This document shows, piece after piece, positions 1 to 10,121 of a DNA stretch of 64,000 bases; the stretch's first letter is position 1; the number at the start of each line of letters is the position of its first letter. Under the pieces are notes generated by a model, which worked only from the letters and a program-made list of their open reading frames with translations, had not been told where the DNA came from and did not search any database. The translations under genes and the position numbers were made by a program. The stretch comes from Mauremys mutica (Eukaryota; Chordata; Testudines; Geoemydidae), in NCBI RefSeq assembly GCF_020497125.1, contig NC_059082.1, positions 23,334,965 to 23,398,964 of the forward strand. Reading direction: 5' to 3'.

Positions 1-1045
1 GACCCTGGCAAACCAGATGCCAGCTCATGCCAAGGCTCGAATAGTGACACATATCAATACTGGAATCAGTCTGGTTCACTTGGGTGTTAGTATTTTTAAA
101 ATAGGTATTAGAGTTATAAAAATGTGTTTAGACATTACTGAATGCATGTGAGTTGCTGCATGCATTAATCTCATTTATAGCATCTGTACCTCATATTTTA
201 AGGTAATATTTAAGTGTTTTGTATTATAAGCCTCTGCAACTGTTTAAATCGCCAGACAGAAAAGATACATTCATTAGTGTGAAATGCTGGCCTCCAACAG
301 AAAGTATTATGTCCTGCCCTACAAGGAAGGCCCATTGACACCAGATGAACAATTGTGGAATATCAAAGAGGACAAAAGACTTTGCTGATTGCTCTTCTGC
401 CCCACATGAAGAGATATGTAAGTGATTTCCTCCCATCAGTTGAGTTTGCAACTTGAAGCAGAAATGGGGAGGGAATAAAAATCCCTAACAAGGAGAAACT
501 GTCTTCATACTGGTTGGACTCTGAGGGGCAAGGATTACTTAGCATAAGCAAAAGATCCCCAGTGCTTAACGTGTGACAGCTCTAAAGGACAAATAGAGAT
601 TGCTTATTATAGAAGCTTCTATTATTTTTTGAAACATAAGCTTGGAACTCATTTCCTTTTCCTAGATGATAAATCTTTGCATAGTTTATTATAGGATTAT
701 TTACAAGCATTGTCTTTGGTGTGAGACCTAAAGTACAGTTGACTTGGGGCAAGTGACTGGGCAGTTGGGACTGTGAGTAACCTGAATGTTGCTGTGATCT
801 TTAGTGTAAGGCACCATCTATCACACAGGAAAGCTTGCCTGGATGGCAAGACAGATTGGAGTACCCAAGGGGTCTCTGACTCCATGTTTAGGCTGTTATA
901 GTGCTTGAGGCATTTACACTTGATAATTGGTTGGTGAAAGCCAAGTATAGAACTCACAACCAATTTGGGATGTGTGCCTTGTTTCCTAACACTCTGCCCT
1001 GAGGTTGGTGTGCATGCCCTTGAGTCACTGCAGGACAGCCTGACA
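1..1045 (+). repeat. Unclassified ~1-kb interspersed repeat, copy 1 (cut by window start)
   Basis: This stretch aligns along its length to the second copy at 6.24-11.05 kb. Shared blocks include gccagctcatgcc near the start, ttgacaccagat, cccagtgctta, tttattataggatt, gtctttggtgt, acacttgataattggttggt and agtatagaactcaca near 930-957. Similarity fades after about 1045, past the shared gaggttggt and gtcactgca blocks. Copy 1 keeps about 90 bp (roughly 60-180) that copy 2 lacks. Neither copy has a convincing open reading frame. Both contain late AT-rich stretches that could be polyadenylation signals, so a long terminal repeat or a non-coding part of a larger element is possible, but I could not find paired termini. 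The family looks like a repeat common in turtle genomes; that is memory, not a search. Confidence 0.7.
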
Positions 1046-2295
1046 AATAATATCTATAGTTCAATTACCTAACCAGTTCATATAATTGTGGGTAGCTGCT
1101 TTTCAAGAGGGTTTTTTCCTCTGGTAGGGGGGGATGAAGATATTTGGGTCATTCATTTTCTAAGCTTGCCTGAGGAATTGAAAGGGCCCTATCCTGCATG
1201 CTGCTGAGAACCTTCACAGTGAGTTGAAGATGTCAGTCAGCAATAATTTTTGAGATTTGGGAAATGTTTTGTGTCTCAAATCAGGATGAAAAGTTGAAAT
1301 CTTGAAAATTTTTGTGAACTGAAAATCTGAAAACAAAAAAAAAGGTTCAAATTAATTGAAATGTTTAAAACTATAAGTTAACAAATTTCAAATTAAAAAA
1401 GTCATTTTGAGCAAAAAACAGAACTTGTTCAGGAAAGAGCAAAATGAGACATTTCAACAGTTTCAATTTTTTTTCAAGTTTTTTTTTAAATGTGAAATTT
1501 GTTGAAATGGACCTTTTTCTGTGAAAAATGTTGGTTTCAACAAAGCAGTATTTTTTGGCAAGAATAAAAAACCCTTTTGTTGAAAAATTCCTGTCTACTT
1601 CAACTCTGCACTTCTTAGGAGATAGCACGTTACAGGAGGAGGCTCCAAATCAGACATGTGTGAAACTACTATATTACAAAATACTGCATGTGAATAGGAA
1701 TATGTCCCTCTAAACTACTTCATATTATTTTTTTTTCACACAGGAAAACGTAAACGCAACAATAGATCAATTCTGACTGTAAATATCTAAATATGTCCTT
1801 TAAAAGCCAAAGGAATGTCAGATACAATTTATTTTCAGCCACTGCAAGCTGAGACATTAAGTGGCAATTCTCCTTCCATTAGCTAAATCTGGCAAATATG
1901 CAACTGTTTAAAGGCACTGTCAATAGCCATTTCACAATTAAGTATTTGTACTGATGCCTTATTAAATTACCCTTTTCAAGTAGGAATAATAAACTAGGAG
2001 TTCACTGTACAGATTTTCATGGTGAAAGTCCAGATCAGTGGAAAATTTATTTAAAGAGAATGTAGTCTAGTGAGTAATGAAGTGAATGTCAAATGTTTTT
2101 TGGGCAAATAAATCTGAGTTGTCTTAAAACTTTTTTGGCACATAGAGCTGAAGACGAGAGTTGCAATAAAACATCTATCATATAACCATTTTGATTTAGA
2201 GAGTTCCAGAATAAACTTGCAAACCATAAAGCTTTTCTAACAGCAAAAATCTATTTGGTCTCTAATAGAAATCATTACCCATGTGCAATAAAAAA
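1046..2295. other. AT-rich non-coding stretch with a degraded palindromic-repeat fragment
   Basis: No gene is visible. Positions about 1230-1590 resemble the AT-rich palindromic family seen better at 40015-40332, 17596-18352 and 62424-62880: runs of gaaattt/aaatttc and a ctcaaatcagga block that recurs near 62497. The rest looks unique. Confidence 0.5.
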
Positions 2296-2308
2296 CAGAA
2301 TCCAGACA

Positions 2309-2644
2309 AAAAGAATGAGGAGTACTTGTGGCACCTTAGAGACTAACAAATTTATTTGGGCATAAGCTTTCATGGGCTAAAACCCACTTCATTGGATGCA
2401 TGCAGTGGAAAATACAGTAGGAAGATATATATACACAGAGAACATGAAAAAATGGGTGTTGCCATACCAACTATAATGAGACTAATCAATTAAGGTGAGC
2501 TATTATCAGCAGGAGAAAAAAAAACTTTTGTAGTGATAATCAGGATGGCCCATTTCCAACAGTTGACAAGAAGGTGTGAGTAACAGTAGGGGAAAAATTA
2601 GCATGTTTTGCTGATACAGACTAACATGGCTACCACTCTGAAAC
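2309..2644 (-). mobile_element. Penelope-like element tail, inverted ends, with TSD
   Basis: The left end carries gtacttgtggcacctt and gactaacaaatttatttg. The right end carries ctgatacagactaacatggc, which is the reverse complement of the tail sequence found at the start of the related element at 52465. The flanks form a 13-bp direct repeat with one mismatch (cagaatccagaca at 2296-2308, cagaatccaggca at 2645-2657), the expected mark of a retrotransposed insertion. Assignment to Penelope-like elements is from recollection of the family's longer copies, which encode a GIY-YIG domain; none of that coding part is present here. The strand is inferred from that recollection. Confidence 0.65.
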
Positions 2645-2657
2645 CAGAATCCAGGCA

Positions 2658-3017
2658 GACGCAGCTAATAACTTGGACATGTGGTCAAAACACCTCTTCA
2701 CTTCTGTGGGGTTGACTGCGTCTCTGACTACTTACCATGCAATCCTTGCACAGCTCCATGGGCTACCTGAACCTTGAGAGCTACTCATTGTCTCTCTCTC
2801 CCTAGAATAGGTGTGTGTGTATGGGGAGGAAATGGGCAGACCCTTGGCTCCACCAAATCCTACTGAGCCAGCTTGGTGTGTGATGGAGGGGAGGAAAAGA
2901 ATTTACAGCTCTTACAGGTCAATAGTAAATTACTAGTTCTCAGGGGAAAAACAGCAGCAGTGGAGGAATTGTGACTCAGAGTATGAAAATGTCTCCCAGG
3001 GCTGCTCTTGGGATGGT
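2658..3017. other. Non-coding gap between two retroelements
   Basis: No gene or recognisable repeat is seen. Base composition is mixed, with a short gtgtgtgt run near 2810. Confidence 0.4.
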
Positions 3018-3192
3018 GAATTATAGAATATCAGGGTTGGAAGGGACCTGAGGAGGTCATTTAGTCCAACCCCCTGCTCAAAGCAGGACCAATCCCCAGA
3101 CAGATTTTTGCCCCAGATTGTCCCCTCAAGGATTGAACTCATAACCTGGGGTTTAGTAGGCCAATGCTCAAACCACTGAGTTATACCCCCTG
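3018..3192 (-). mobile_element. tRNA-derived SINE with CR1-type 3' tail
   Basis: Read on the minus strand the element begins near 3192 with a tRNA-like head. An A-box-like taactcagtgg (consensus TRGCNNAGYGG) is followed by a B-box-like gagttcaatcc about 45 bases on, the layout of an internal RNA polymerase III promoter. The body then runs into a CR1-like 3' region (complement of gggttggaaggga and agtccaaccccctgctca) and ends near the short tail at 3018-3030. This is the structure of the tRNA-headed, CR1-tailed SINEs known from turtles. It should depend on a CR1 reverse transcriptase for mobility. Confidence 0.8.
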
Positions 3193-4084
3193 AAAAATGG
3201 TGCAGCCTTTTCTAGGGCTGTGACTAAAGAACGAATCTAAATCTGCATCAGGCGCATTGGAAAGGGTGTAAAATTTAGAAATCTGAATGTGAATTCAACA
3301 TAATGAAATGATATCCAATGACAATAGCAAAGAGTGGATTCATTTGCAGAGATTTAAATGGGTAGTGTTAACTTTTTAGACATTTTTTATGGGGTAGAAT
3401 GAAATTTGTGCAAGTCCATATATTTGGCAAATTGCAAAAAAGTGGTTTGATTTTGATTTTACAAATGGGAGGCAAAGATGGAAAGGCGAAAATGCCTTTT
3501 GGCCGTCAGTGAAGTGATAATTAATTGGACAACATATTACTTTAGATTATGATTAGACTTAGAGAATAAAATAGTGCTCTCTGAACAAATGGTGACCCCT
3601 AGAAAAGATGGCTAAGGGGCTAAATCATCCACCAAATCCCTGCTCAAAATTACATGGGAGGAGTAAAAATGAGAATGCAACATGACTTTAAATGTGTAGC
3701 AGAAAGGAAACATGTCAGTGAGGAGGCTTATGGGCCATAGATAGGGCAAGGTCCTCTAAGCAAGCAGATGCCTTGATATCCATGGACATTCCTGTGGATC
3801 AATGGAGAGGACAGGGCCTGTTCCTTCATTCTGTTCCATGGCTCCCTCAGGCAACACTCTTCTATTGGTTCTCTGTCCATGCCATCTAAACACCCTAACA
3901 TCCCCTCCCCCACCCACCCACCCACCCACCCACACTCTCTCAAGGGACGCAGAAAGAACTAGCTGCATGGGGTTACTACTGAAAAGGGCAGCATTAACTC
4001 CAACATGTATTCCACCCAGGATCACTCCCCTCAATAGCCTATGGAAGCCCATGTGCTCATCGTTCAAATGGCACCACAGGCTTG
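3193..4084. other. Non-coding stretch with a CCCA microsatellite
   Basis: No gene is visible. A (CCCA)n tract lies at about 3908-3933. Reading frames of 71-130 codons that cross it are produced by the simple repeat and show no protein-like composition. Confidence 0.5.
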
Positions 4085-4244
4085 CAGAAAGGTGGTGAGG
4101 CCTCTTCAGCTTGGGTTCCCGCCACCTCTTTTCAATTCTGACCAGCAACTTTGGCTAGCACTTGCACTCTTTGATCCCCTCTATGCCTTACAGCAAGGAA
4201 GATAGGAAACCTCACAATATAAACTAATTTATTGCTGTAGCATA
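4085..4244 (+). repeat. 160-bp direct repeat, copy A (identical to 6056-6215)
   Basis: Base-by-base comparison shows no mismatch between 4085-4244 and 6056-6215, which lie 1971 bp apart in the same orientation. Homology stops abruptly at both ends: the left flanks are ...aggcttg and ...gatgaa, the right flanks gagacaag and taatgggg. No target-site duplication or terminal inverted repeat is visible, so its origin is unknown. Confidence 0.95.
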
Positions 4245-5150
4245 GAGACAAGCACAGAGCTTGGGCTCCAAAGAGATATGGGCTGGAGTCAAACACATGG
4301 TTCAGGTATAAAAAGGAGAGAGAGAGCGATTCTCTGACCTTAAAAAGGGATCTGAAGCTCCACACAGCTTGGAAGGCTCATCAGGATTGCTATTGGTGAT
4401 AGTGCAGGATGAACAAGTTTTTAGTTCAATATTTGTTAACATTCAGAAATACTCCCCGTCTCTCTCTTCTTGAGATAGATCGTTCCAGCCCCTGCTCAGC
4501 TGCAAGAGGCTTTAAGCCCTGCTCTGAAGTCCCCACCTTGGCCCTGCTCAGATTGTGACTCCAGCTGCAATGGAGGAAGCAGGTGCCACTGACCATGAAC
4601 TCCCTGCTGTGAAAAAATGGAGCATGGAGAGGGGGGAGCCCTGGCTGTGACCCTCCCCACTTCATTGGCTAGCAGGCCAGTGCAGAGAGGGGAGTAAGCT
4701 GTTCTATTAAAAGGGAGGAAGAATCCTAGGCTTGGATCCTCAAAAGGAATTAGGTGTTGCAACACTTAGCATCACAAATTTTAGCCTAAATTTTAGGGAA
4801 AAATCATAGGAACAACGACGTGACCCACAAAGCCTAGTTAGGCACCTAGGCTCCCTATACAATGAACGGGGAGAGCCAGCTTGCTAGGCACACAAGCCAG
4901 CTTGCTAGGCACCTAAGCTAGCCAATGGGAGATGCCAACAAGAGGGGTGGGGGTGCTAAGCACCGCCTCCTCACAGAGATAGGTGCCTCCCTTCAACCTC
5001 AACTTAGGTGTCTATCACTCTGTGGCAATCCACAAATGGGAACCAGAGGTCTTGAGTCAGGCACCGAAGGTGCGTCTTGCGGGAATGCGTTTGGCATCTG
5101 CCTCACTCCACACAGAATGGACAGAGGAAGTGGTGCTGGTGCTCACCTTA
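4245..5150. other. Non-coding stretch with a 21-bp tandem duplication
   Basis: Two adjacent 21-bp units occupy 4875-4895 and 4896-4916, differing at two positions near their ends. From about 4740 the sequence is rich in ggcacctaggct-like words, which I associate with an unclassified turtle repeat that continues to about 5700. No coding signal was found. Confidence 0.5.
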
Positions 5151-5440
5151 TAACTATTAGCTCAGGGGTTGGAGCAGTCACCAAAGGTGGGGGAGACCCA
5201 GCTTCAATTCCCCCTTCTATGCCAGAGGGGGAGAAATGGGAGACGTGGTTCAAATCCTATCTCAGGAGAGTTCTTTACCCTCTGAGCTACCGGATGGTCT
5301 CATGTGGGGCTGCCTCAGTTCCTCCTGTTGAAGCTGTTTCACTGGGGATAAATACTGAAACAATGGTTGGAGCTAGAGACTGGACCCAGGGGCTCTCACG
5401 TCCCAAATGGGTGCTCTAATCACTGCACTACAATCATTCT
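5151..5440. repeat. Inverted pair of tRNA-like (SINE-head) sequences
   Basis: On the + strand an A-box-like tagctcaggggttgg (5158-5172) precedes a weak B-box-like agcttcaattcc (5200-5211), and a better ggttcaaatcc lies at about 5248. On the - strand, complements near 5275-5296 (tagctcagagggtaaag) and 5365-5430 (tagtgcagtgattagagc followed by a B-like gggtccagtct) also look tRNA-derived. This suggests two or more degraded SINE heads in opposite orientations. It is not a functional tRNA gene: the parts do not fold into one cloverleaf. A 164-codon frame across the block is not a gene. Confidence 0.5.
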
Positions 5441-5731
5441 CACTCTCTGTCTCTGGCCCAATGACTAGTTAAATATTTACCTACAGTGGAACAGTCATTG
5501 GGCCTCTGCGCACACATAACGAGTGACTTATGTGGCTGAATGCCTCTCTTCCACTAGTTGGTGGATCACTCTGGGGCTTTGGCAGGAGTTAGGTGTCCAG
5601 GTGCCTAGAGGGAGGCAGCCATGTGTATGCCAAGTGAGTTTAGGATCCTACAGGGTTCAGCAGGAATTCTGTGGATCACATTAGGCTCCTAAGTCTGGGG
5701 TTTAGAAGGAGGGAAGGAATTGTGACTTTGA

Positions 5732-5989
5732 GGCCTGATCTACATTAGAAATTTCAGTCAATTTAACTATGTCGGTCAGTGGTGTGAAAAATCCACACCC
5801 TGAGTGGGGTAGTTAAGCTGACCTAAGCCCCTGTGTAGACAGCACTAAGTTGATGAAAGAATACTTCCATCAACCTCTTGGGAAGGTGGATTACCTATGG
5901 CAATAGGAGAATCCCTCCCATTGGTGTAGGTAGTGTCTATACTGAAGTGTTACAGTGAAGCCACCTTAGTGTTTTCAGTGTAGACATGC
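5732..5989. mobile_element. PIF/Harbinger-like MITE (ggcctgatctacatt...gtgtagacatgc)
   Basis: The left end ggcctgatctacatt and the complement of the right end (gcatgtctacac) match the GGNCWGGTCTACAC-type ends of several elements in this window. The interior has paired segments such as ggtggattacctatgg that recur in the MITE at 16023. The flanking triplets TGA and TAA agree at two of three bases, so the TSD is uncertain. Confidence 0.7.
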
Positions 5990-6055
5990 TAAGTGCTTTA
6001 ATCAGGACAGTCTGTAAACTTACAAGCTGACCCTTTGTTTTTTCAGCTAGATGAA

Positions 6056-6215
6056 CAGAAAGGTGGTGAGGCCTCTTCAGCTTGGGTTCCCGCCACCTCT
6101 TTTCAATTCTGACCAGCAACTTTGGCTAGCACTTGCACTCTTTGATCCCCTCTATGCCTTACAGCAAGGAAGATAGGAAACCTCACAATATAAACTAATT
6201 TATTGCTGTAGCATA
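6056..6215 (+). repeat. 160-bp direct repeat, copy B (identical to 4085-4244)
   Basis: This is the partner of copy A, with no mismatch over 160 bp. It lies between a Harbinger-like MITE ending near 5989 and the second copy of the ~1-kb repeat beginning near 6240. Confidence 0.95.
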
Positions 6216-6844
6216 TAATGGGGTCATTGATGCCTCACATATGTGGCACTGGCAAGCCAGGTGCCAGCTCATGCCAAAGTCCCTATGCCTCAATGGAACG
6301 CTGACAAACATCTGTATCCCATATTGTAAGGTAACATTTGAGCAGTTGTATAGTGAGCCTCTGTGACTATGTAAATCACCAGAGAGGAGAAAGACTTTAG
6401 TTTGTGTGAAGTGCTGATCTCCAACAGAAGGTGTTACGTCCTGCCCAAAAGGACAGATCCATTGACACCAGATGGACTATGCTGGACAATAAAGAGGACA
6501 AATGACTTTGTTGCTCTGCTCTTCCCACCCTATAAAAAAAAAGAGTCATGCAAGTGCATTACTCCTGTCATCTGAACTTGCAGCTCAGAACACAAGTGAG
6601 GAAGGGACTAAAAACCCCTAACAAGAAGGAACTGGATCCAGGGCCGGGTCCAGGCACCAGCAAACACATTTTCAGGGGCGGCATTCCGGCCATCTTTTTT
6701 TTTTTTTCTTCTGGCGGCAAAAGCCTAGAGCCGGCCCTGGCAGCAGCAGCACGTCGTGCATGGGAGCGCCCTGGGGCTGCTGTGGTTCGTGCCACGGGGG
6801 AGCAGCACCCACACCTTGTGGCTGGGCCGGGCAGACTCTGAGCG

Positions 6845-7511
6845 CAGGGCCGCCCAGAGGATTCTGGGGGCCCGGGGTCTTCGGCGGCGGGGGGCCCTTC
6901 CGTTCCGGGACCCGCCGCCGAAGTGCCCCGAAGACCCGTGGCAGGAGCCCCCCGCCGCCGAATTACCGCCGAAGCGGGACCCGCCGCTGAAGTGCAGCCC
7001 GGTCTTTGGCGGTAATTCGGCGGGGGGGTCCCCGCCGCAGGTCTTCGGGGCACTTTGGCGGCGGGTCCCGGAACGGAAGGGCCCTCCGCCGCCGAAGACC
7101 GGGCTGCGCTTCGGCGGCGGGTCCTGCTTCCCCCCCGCCCCAGCCCCAGCCTCTTACCCCCGGCTCCCTCCTCACCCGGAGTCTCAGCACCTCGCTGGAA
7201 CAGCTGCAGCGTGTGGCCGGCGGGGCCTGAGCTCCGTCCCGCTCAGAGCCGCGTGGTGAGGGGGCGGGGCTGGGAGCTCCACGCCGAGCGGAGGCAGCTG
7301 AGCTCAGCCCGGAGCTGCCAGCCCCGCCCCCTCACCACGCGGCTCTGAGCAGGGCGGGGCTCAGGGGCCCCGTCCGAGACTCGGCGCTTGATGCGCTGAG
7401 GCTCCAGGAGAGGGGCGGAGGCGGGAGCCTCAGCTGTTCTCTTGGGGGCCCCTGTGGAGCCCGGGGCCTGGGGCAAATTGCCCCCTTTGCCCCCCCCTCT
7501 GGGCGGCCCTG
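6845..7511. mobile_element. Nested GC-rich hAT-type element, perfect 8-bp TSD tctgagcg
   Basis: The ends cagggccgcccagagg and cctctgggcggccctg are perfect inverted repeats over 16 bp. The flanks are an exact 8-bp duplication, tctgagcg at 6837-6844 and 7512-7519. Inside are long GC-rich inverted repeats: 6890-6960 against 7015-7090 (cggcggc / gccgccg), and about 7250-7290 against 7305-7350, with gccccgccccctcaccacg at the right arm. Several gggcggg boxes could bind Sp1-type factors. The 7240-7360 part is clearly related to 8850-8960 in the neighbouring insertion. Stop-poor frames of up to 202 codons on either strand are compositional. Confidence 0.92.
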
Positions 7512-7889
7512 TCTGAGCGGGAGACACTTGGGCTGGGGGCCGCCCCGTGGGGCATGTGGAGCCATCTGCAGGTGCTGCAGGGCGGCTGAGCAAAGCGGCC
7601 CGAGCCACCCAGGGACTGCGGCAGGGCGGCCAGAAGCAGCAGCAGCGGGGCCATAGACGGTGGGGCACTGCCATGCGGGGCCCGCGTCCCACTCTCCGGG
7701 GCTCCGCTCCCTCTGGGGCTACCCTGCCCTGGCTCCTCAGCCCCCTGCCGGGGCGATCCCCTGGCTCTGCCCTCCCAGCTCCCAGCTGGTCCTGGAGATG
7801 GGAGCCCTGGCTGGAGGGACCCTGGGCTGAGGCGCGGCCCTGGAGCTTCACTGATTACCCTGACCCTGCCAGTGCCGGACTGGCTGGAG

Positions 7890-8115
7890 GCGAGGGGGGA
7901 GCCTAGGGCTGGGATGGCAGGGGGTGCGGGTGGGATGGGGTGGGGAGAAGAGCACAGAGCTGGGGCGGCAGGGGTGCGGGTGGGGGGGAGCCCAGGGCAG
8001 GGGTAGCAGGGGGTGTGGGTAGGGGAGGAAGAGAGAGCCCAGGGCTGGGGCAGCAGGGGGCGTGGGTGGGGAGGGCACTGGTGGGGCGGGGTGAGAGCCC
8101 AGGGTTGGGGTAGAG
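7890..8115 (+). repeat. G-run-rich minisatellite-like tract
   Basis: Imperfect units of roughly 50-70 bp share gagcccaggg...ggggcagcaggggg...gtgggtgggg. Runs of three to seven G separated by short loops are frequent (for example 7920-7946), so the strand has G-quadruplex potential. It forms the right part of the composite hAT insertion. Confidence 0.7.
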
Positions 8116-9044
8116 GGTAGCAAAAATTTTTTTGCTTGGGGTGGCAAAACCCTAGAGCCAGCCCTGACTGGATCTCTATGCTGCTTGGACTCTGGGGTGG
8201 GCAGGGCGGGGAGGTTTACTAGGCGTAAAGAAGAGATTCCCCAGTGCTTAGCCTGGGTTAGCCCTAAAGGACTAAGAGTTTGCTTATTATACAAACTTCT
8301 ATTACTTTTTGAAACTTATTTGTGCATATATATTTACCTGCTTTATCCTTGTAAATAAATCCTGTTTCCTTTCCTACTTACTAATTCTTTATATAGTTTA
8401 TTATAGGATTGGCTACAAGTTTTGTCTTTGGTGTAAGTTCTAAGGTGCAATTGACCTGGGGTAAGTGCCTGATCCTTAGGGACTGGGAATAACCGGACTA
8501 TTGCTCTGACCATCTATCACAAAGGTATGCTCACCAGGGTGGCAAGAGAGATCAGAGGGCCCAAGGAGACTGTCTGTGAGTCTATGTTTAGGCTGTTTAA
8601 TGCCTGAGGAGTTTACACTTGATAATTGGTTGGTGAAATCTAAGTATAGAACTCACAGCCAGGGCCGCCCAGAGGTGGGGGCAAGTGGGGCAATTTGCCC
8701 CAGGCCCCGAGCTCCGCAGGGGCCCCCACGAGCATGGCTGAGGCTCCCTCTCCAGCCCTGTCTCCTCCTCTCCCGGAGCCTCAGCCCACCCAGCAGCATC
8801 CCGGACAGCTGCAGCGTGGCTCCGGCAGGGCCCCGAGCCCCGCCCTGCTCAGAGCCGCGTGGGGAGGGGGCGGGGCTGCGAGCTCCAGGCTGAGCGGAGG
8901 GAGCTGAGCTCAGCATGGAGCTCCCAGCCCGGCCCCCTCACCACGTGGCTCTGAGCGGGGCAGAGCTCAGGGGCCGTGCCGGAGACACGCTGCTTCTGTT
9001 GAGCGAAGCTCCTGGATATGCTGAGGCTCCGGGTAAGAGGGGAG

Positions 9045-9390
9045 CCAGGGGTAAGAGGCCAGGGCTGGGGGGTGGGGGGTTGGCTAAGGGGCAGGGATTC
9101 CCGGGGACAGGGAGGGGGCAGAGGTTGGGGGGGCGATCAGGTGACAGGGAACGGGAGGGTTGGATTGTGGGCATTCCAGGGGTCTGTCAGGACTCAGCGA
9201 GGGGGTGATAGGGATTAGGGCAGTCAGGGGACAGGGAGCGGGGTGGGGTCCTGGGGTGGTAGTGGACGGTCTCTGGGGGACGGTGAGGGGGCAAGGAGCA
9301 GGATGGGTCGGGGATTCTGAGGGGGGCAGTTGGGGGCCAGGAAGTCAGTGGGGGTCGGATAGGGGCCAGGGCCAGGCTGTTTGGGAGGCA
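9045..9390 (+). repeat. G-rich low-complexity tract
   Basis: Repeated ggacaggg, ggggtggg and gggggcagttggggg words suggest a degenerate minisatellite with G-quadruplex potential on the + strand. Apparent reading frames of 62-97 codons are glycine/arginine/proline-rich artefacts of composition. Confidence 0.6.
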
Positions 9391-9683
9391 CAGCCTTCCC
9401 TATCCTAAAGCTCATTCAGCAGTTTGAGGCTTGCAAAAGAGCCAAGCTGTTAGCTTTTCCATTAGGGCTTCCATCCCTTTCACTTCTCAAATGCCAAATT
9501 ATAGTCTATATTTAATTTCAGTGCCACGGGGGATTCATGTCAGGGGAGGGTAGCTTCATTTAAAATTAGTCACTGGGGGCGGGATCACATGAGAAGAGCA
9601 ATATCCTACACCACCTACCTCCTTCCCAACCCTACCAAGGGAGACCCCCCCCTACATTTCCTGAGGCTCCAGAGGGGTTAATT

Positions 9684-9901
9684 CAGTGGTTCTCAAACTT
9701 TTGTACTGGTGACCCTTTCACATAGCAAACCTATGAGTGTGACCCCCCCTTATAAATTAAAAACACTTTTTTGTATAATTAACACTATTATAAATGCTGG
9801 TGGCAAAGCAGGGTTTGAGGTGGAGGCTGACAGCTCGCGGCCCCCAGTAATAACCTCGTGACCCCCCTGAGGGGTCCCAACCCCCAGTTTGAGAACCCCT
9901 G
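9684..9901. mobile_element. hAT MITE (cagtggttctcaaac...gtttgagaacccctg)
   Basis: The terminal inverted repeats cagtggttctcaaac and gtttgagaacccctg are clear. The flanks ggttaatt (9676-9683) and gggtaatt (9902-9909) match at 7 of 8 positions. The interior runs of C and the tataaattaaaaacact block are as I remember for a family abundant in reptiles. It lies inside the 8660-10965 insertion, so it was captured by or landed in it. Confidence 0.9.
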
Positions 9902-10121
9902 GGGTAATTTAATTTTAACACCCTATGTCCATTCACATGCATGTGCTATTTTGAGCATTTCAGTTTTCACAACATAGGCTCATCCCAGATTTGGAACAAG
10001 CTCAAATGCTCAGTTCGTGGAGTATGTACATAAGATATACTAAAGACAAACCCACAGTAACCATCTCCAGTTTGTGAGGGACCCCATGGAGCCAGTCTCT
10101 AGGAAACAGATAAATGCATGG

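Larger units (their letters stand above)
6639..8166. mobile_element. hAT-type composite insertion, perfect 8-bp TSD actggatc
   Basis: The termini are cagggccgggtccagg on the left and cctagagccagccctg on the right, imperfect inverted repeats of each other. The flanks are a perfect 8-bp duplication, actggatc at 6631-6638 and 8167-8174, as hAT transposases make. A second right-type end, cctagagccggccctg, lies inside at 6724-6739. So 6639-6739 alone already looks like a complete short MITE of this family, but what follows it (gcagcagc) does not match the left TSD. The remaining ~1.4 kb is GC-rich, contains a nested hAT element (6845-7511) and ends in G-rich minisatellite-like DNA. No transposase is encoded. 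The reading frames here come from its GC-rich, stop-poor composition. Confidence 0.88.

Noticed and set aside
3908..3933. Regularly spaced short repeats that might suggest a CRISPR-like array
   Set aside because: It is a simple CCCA microsatellite in vertebrate DNA with no spacers.
5158..5300. Possible tRNA gene (A- and B-box-like sequences)
   Set aside because: The boxes are imperfect, occur on both strands, and cannot form one cloverleaf with an acceptor stem; degraded SINE heads fit better.
4925..5419. 164-codon open frame on the + strand
   Set aside because: It runs through tRNA-like SINE-head repeats in both orientations, has no recognisable domain, and its composition follows the repeats.
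7243..7851. 202-codon frame on the - strand and several 97-167-codon frames nearby
   Set aside because: Very GC-rich transposon DNA has few stop codons; the proteins are Pro/Arg/Gly/Ala-rich and frames cross the TSD and TIR boundaries of the hAT nest.
6639..8166. CpG-rich block as the promoter of a housekeeping gene
   Set aside because: It is fully accounted for by hAT insertions with exact TSDs, and no exon follows.
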